Assembly (NCBI RefSeq): GCF_949628265.1
Contig: NC_088786.1
Location: forward strand, 6,448,001 to 6,512,000
Length of the DNA stretch: 64,000 nt
Direction of reading: 5' to 3'
DNA from: Cloeon dipterum
Taxonomy: Eukaryota > Arthropoda > Insecta > Ephemeroptera > Baetidae
Shown: positions 62,541 through 64,000 of the stretch, in pieces
How the letters are laid out: each line of letters opens with the position of its first letter
Numbering within the stretch: position 1 is the stretch's first letter
Made by a program: the position numbers and the translations under genes
The notes under the pieces: generated by a model
Databases searched by the model: none
The model's input: the letters and a program-made list of their open reading frames with translations, nothing else
Told to the model about the DNA's origin: nothing

Positions 62541-64000
62541 AATGCTATATTAATTTTGATAAAGCGTAATTTCTGATATAGTTAAAAATAAATGTTTTAG
62601 CTAAGTTTCATTTGAAATTAAATTTTGGGAAACGATCCACCTTTATATTAATTTAGATGCATATAAACTTTATTGTTCAACTCTCTCATATCATATCTGA
62701 AATATCTAAATCATCGCGTTCTAATTTGTGATGCTTCTCCCATTTTTCACTAGGATTTATTAGCTTTTGAATCAATATTGTTTACCCTAAACCGAGTTCA
62801 AGGAGACAAAAATGAACAGTTTATTGAATCGAGCCCTTCTGCCGAGACACAACACATATTTGCGTCCCATCATAAAGGGTAAAAAATGGCAAGCGCACCC
62901 CAAAACAGTGTTTGCCATTTCGACACTCGAGATGCGCATCTCCGCGGTGCACCAGAAGCGTGTTATCAGCAAACGCGATCAACACTTTCTTGTTTACGCA
63001 GCATCCCCTCGCAGCTGAATTTACAGTACACGCATGTATCGAGCTGCTGCTGGCAACCCCCACTGCAACAAAAATGCAAAATATGCTGCTTGAAAAATGG
63101 TGTTTCGCCTGCCTAAACTATCTTTACAGCGTGTAAATCGATGCGATTTGTTAATCTTGAATGTTCGATTTGTCCCTATTTGAAATTCATTGATCAAAAA
63201 CTGGAAAAATGAACTCTAGGGTGCTTATATAACGAGATAATTTTATTTCGCTGAGCCAAATTTGATTTTGTAAAAATGAACCTCAAATTTTGTCAATGTA
63301 CTGCCGTTAAAGTATGTATTTTAAATAAAAATACTGTCTTACAACTTAATTTATAAAGAATAAAAATTGGATTTAAATTGTTTTTATTGTGGATTAGCAG
63401 AGCAACTGTTCCCCATACATCCTAAACGACACTAAAATACTTGATATCATTTGGTTCAGAGGGAAAAATCAGTCTAAAAATAATTAAAACTTGATCGATT
63501 TTATCCAAAAATTTAAATTTTTAAAAAGTACAGCGCTTGTACATATTTTCATGGCAGATTTTGATTCCTCTCGTCGAGATCGTTCAAAGAGAGTAACTAT
63601 GGTAATCTTTGGGGAAACTTTTGATGTGAAATAAAATTGAATTTCAATTAAGTAGGGACGCAAAATCCTCAACGTTTGAAAATCATGCTAACTTTGAAGC
63701 CGCGCACTTTCTAAAACAAAATTCAATTTTGGCTTGAACTAATTCATTGTAAGGATAAGTTTATGTATTAATTGGTAACAAAGAACTATATGGACTTTCA
63801 CATTATCAATCCTCTTAAATATTTAATCGGCCTGTTGTTTGAATTTTCATCATTAATTTTCATCAAATTATACTTTGGCTGATGACTCTTTCCGATTTGT
63901 GGAACCAAACCTAATTTGCCCCAAGTAAATTTAAGCTTGTCATCAAAGTCTTAATGAGACCAAATTAGGACAGGGCTAAAAGGATTGCTGTGAAACCTAT
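62541..64000. other. Intergenic DNA, no gene seen
   Basis: A GC-richer patch at about 62820-63060 has overlapping open frames without a domain. A minus-strand half copy of the GACGAGAGGAATC repeat lies at 63560-63595. Around 63640-63710 the sequence (AAGTAGGGACGC, AATCATGCTAACTTTGAAGC) resembles 12860-12915. Otherwise AT-rich to the window end. Confidence 0.45.

Overview
This is eukaryotic nuclear DNA, most likely from an arthropod and probably an insect. Genes are split by very short GT-AG introns (about 50-60 bp), intergenic DNA is AT-rich with small CpG-rich patches, and there are dinucleotide microsatellites and small non-autonomous DNA transposons. The style of the gene families made me think of a mayfly, but that is recognition only and not demonstrated. 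No rRNA, tRNA, CRISPR array or autonomous transposon was found.

Layout. 1-16.6 kb: no convincing gene; AT-rich DNA with CpG-rich patches and repeats. 16.6-27.8 kb: a tandem array of four minus-strand paralogues (LRR-A to LRR-D, 551-566 aa) of a leucine-rich-repeat family. They share intron positions and phases, and exon lengths are nearly constant. Two subtypes alternate (A/C and B/D), which implies duplication of a two-gene block. Two of the four carry an N-terminal motif resembling an Elongin-C-binding BC box. 27.8-38.7 kb: no gene; CpG-rich patches, microsatellites and a 229-bp hAT-like MITE with a near-perfect 8-bp target-site duplication. 38.7-49.5 kb: a second minus-strand array: BTB-1, with a canonical BTB-BACK core and a PHR-like C-terminus; a decayed pseudogene; then three close paralogues (BTB-2, -3, -4) whose BTB domain has lost its canonical core while the BACK and C-terminal regions are kept. 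BTB-3 is a mosaic of BTB-2-like and BTB-4-like sequence, and a scar of its own old 3' end sits just downstream. Each of the three is preceded by a copy of the same upstream block. 49.5-64 kb: no gene; CpG-rich patches, a palindromic foldback element and two copies of a dispersed repeat.

Both families look like substrate adaptors of cullin-RING ubiquitin ligases (BTB-BACK with CUL3; a BC-box/LRR type with CUL2 if the motif is real). They sit as two compact gene islands in repeat-rich DNA and show ongoing birth, death and gene conversion. Function beyond the domain level is inference.

Gene models were built by hand from open frames, splice signals and agreement among paralogues. Exon phases are consistent throughout all eight genes, but no transcript evidence was available and 5' UTR exons are not resolved.
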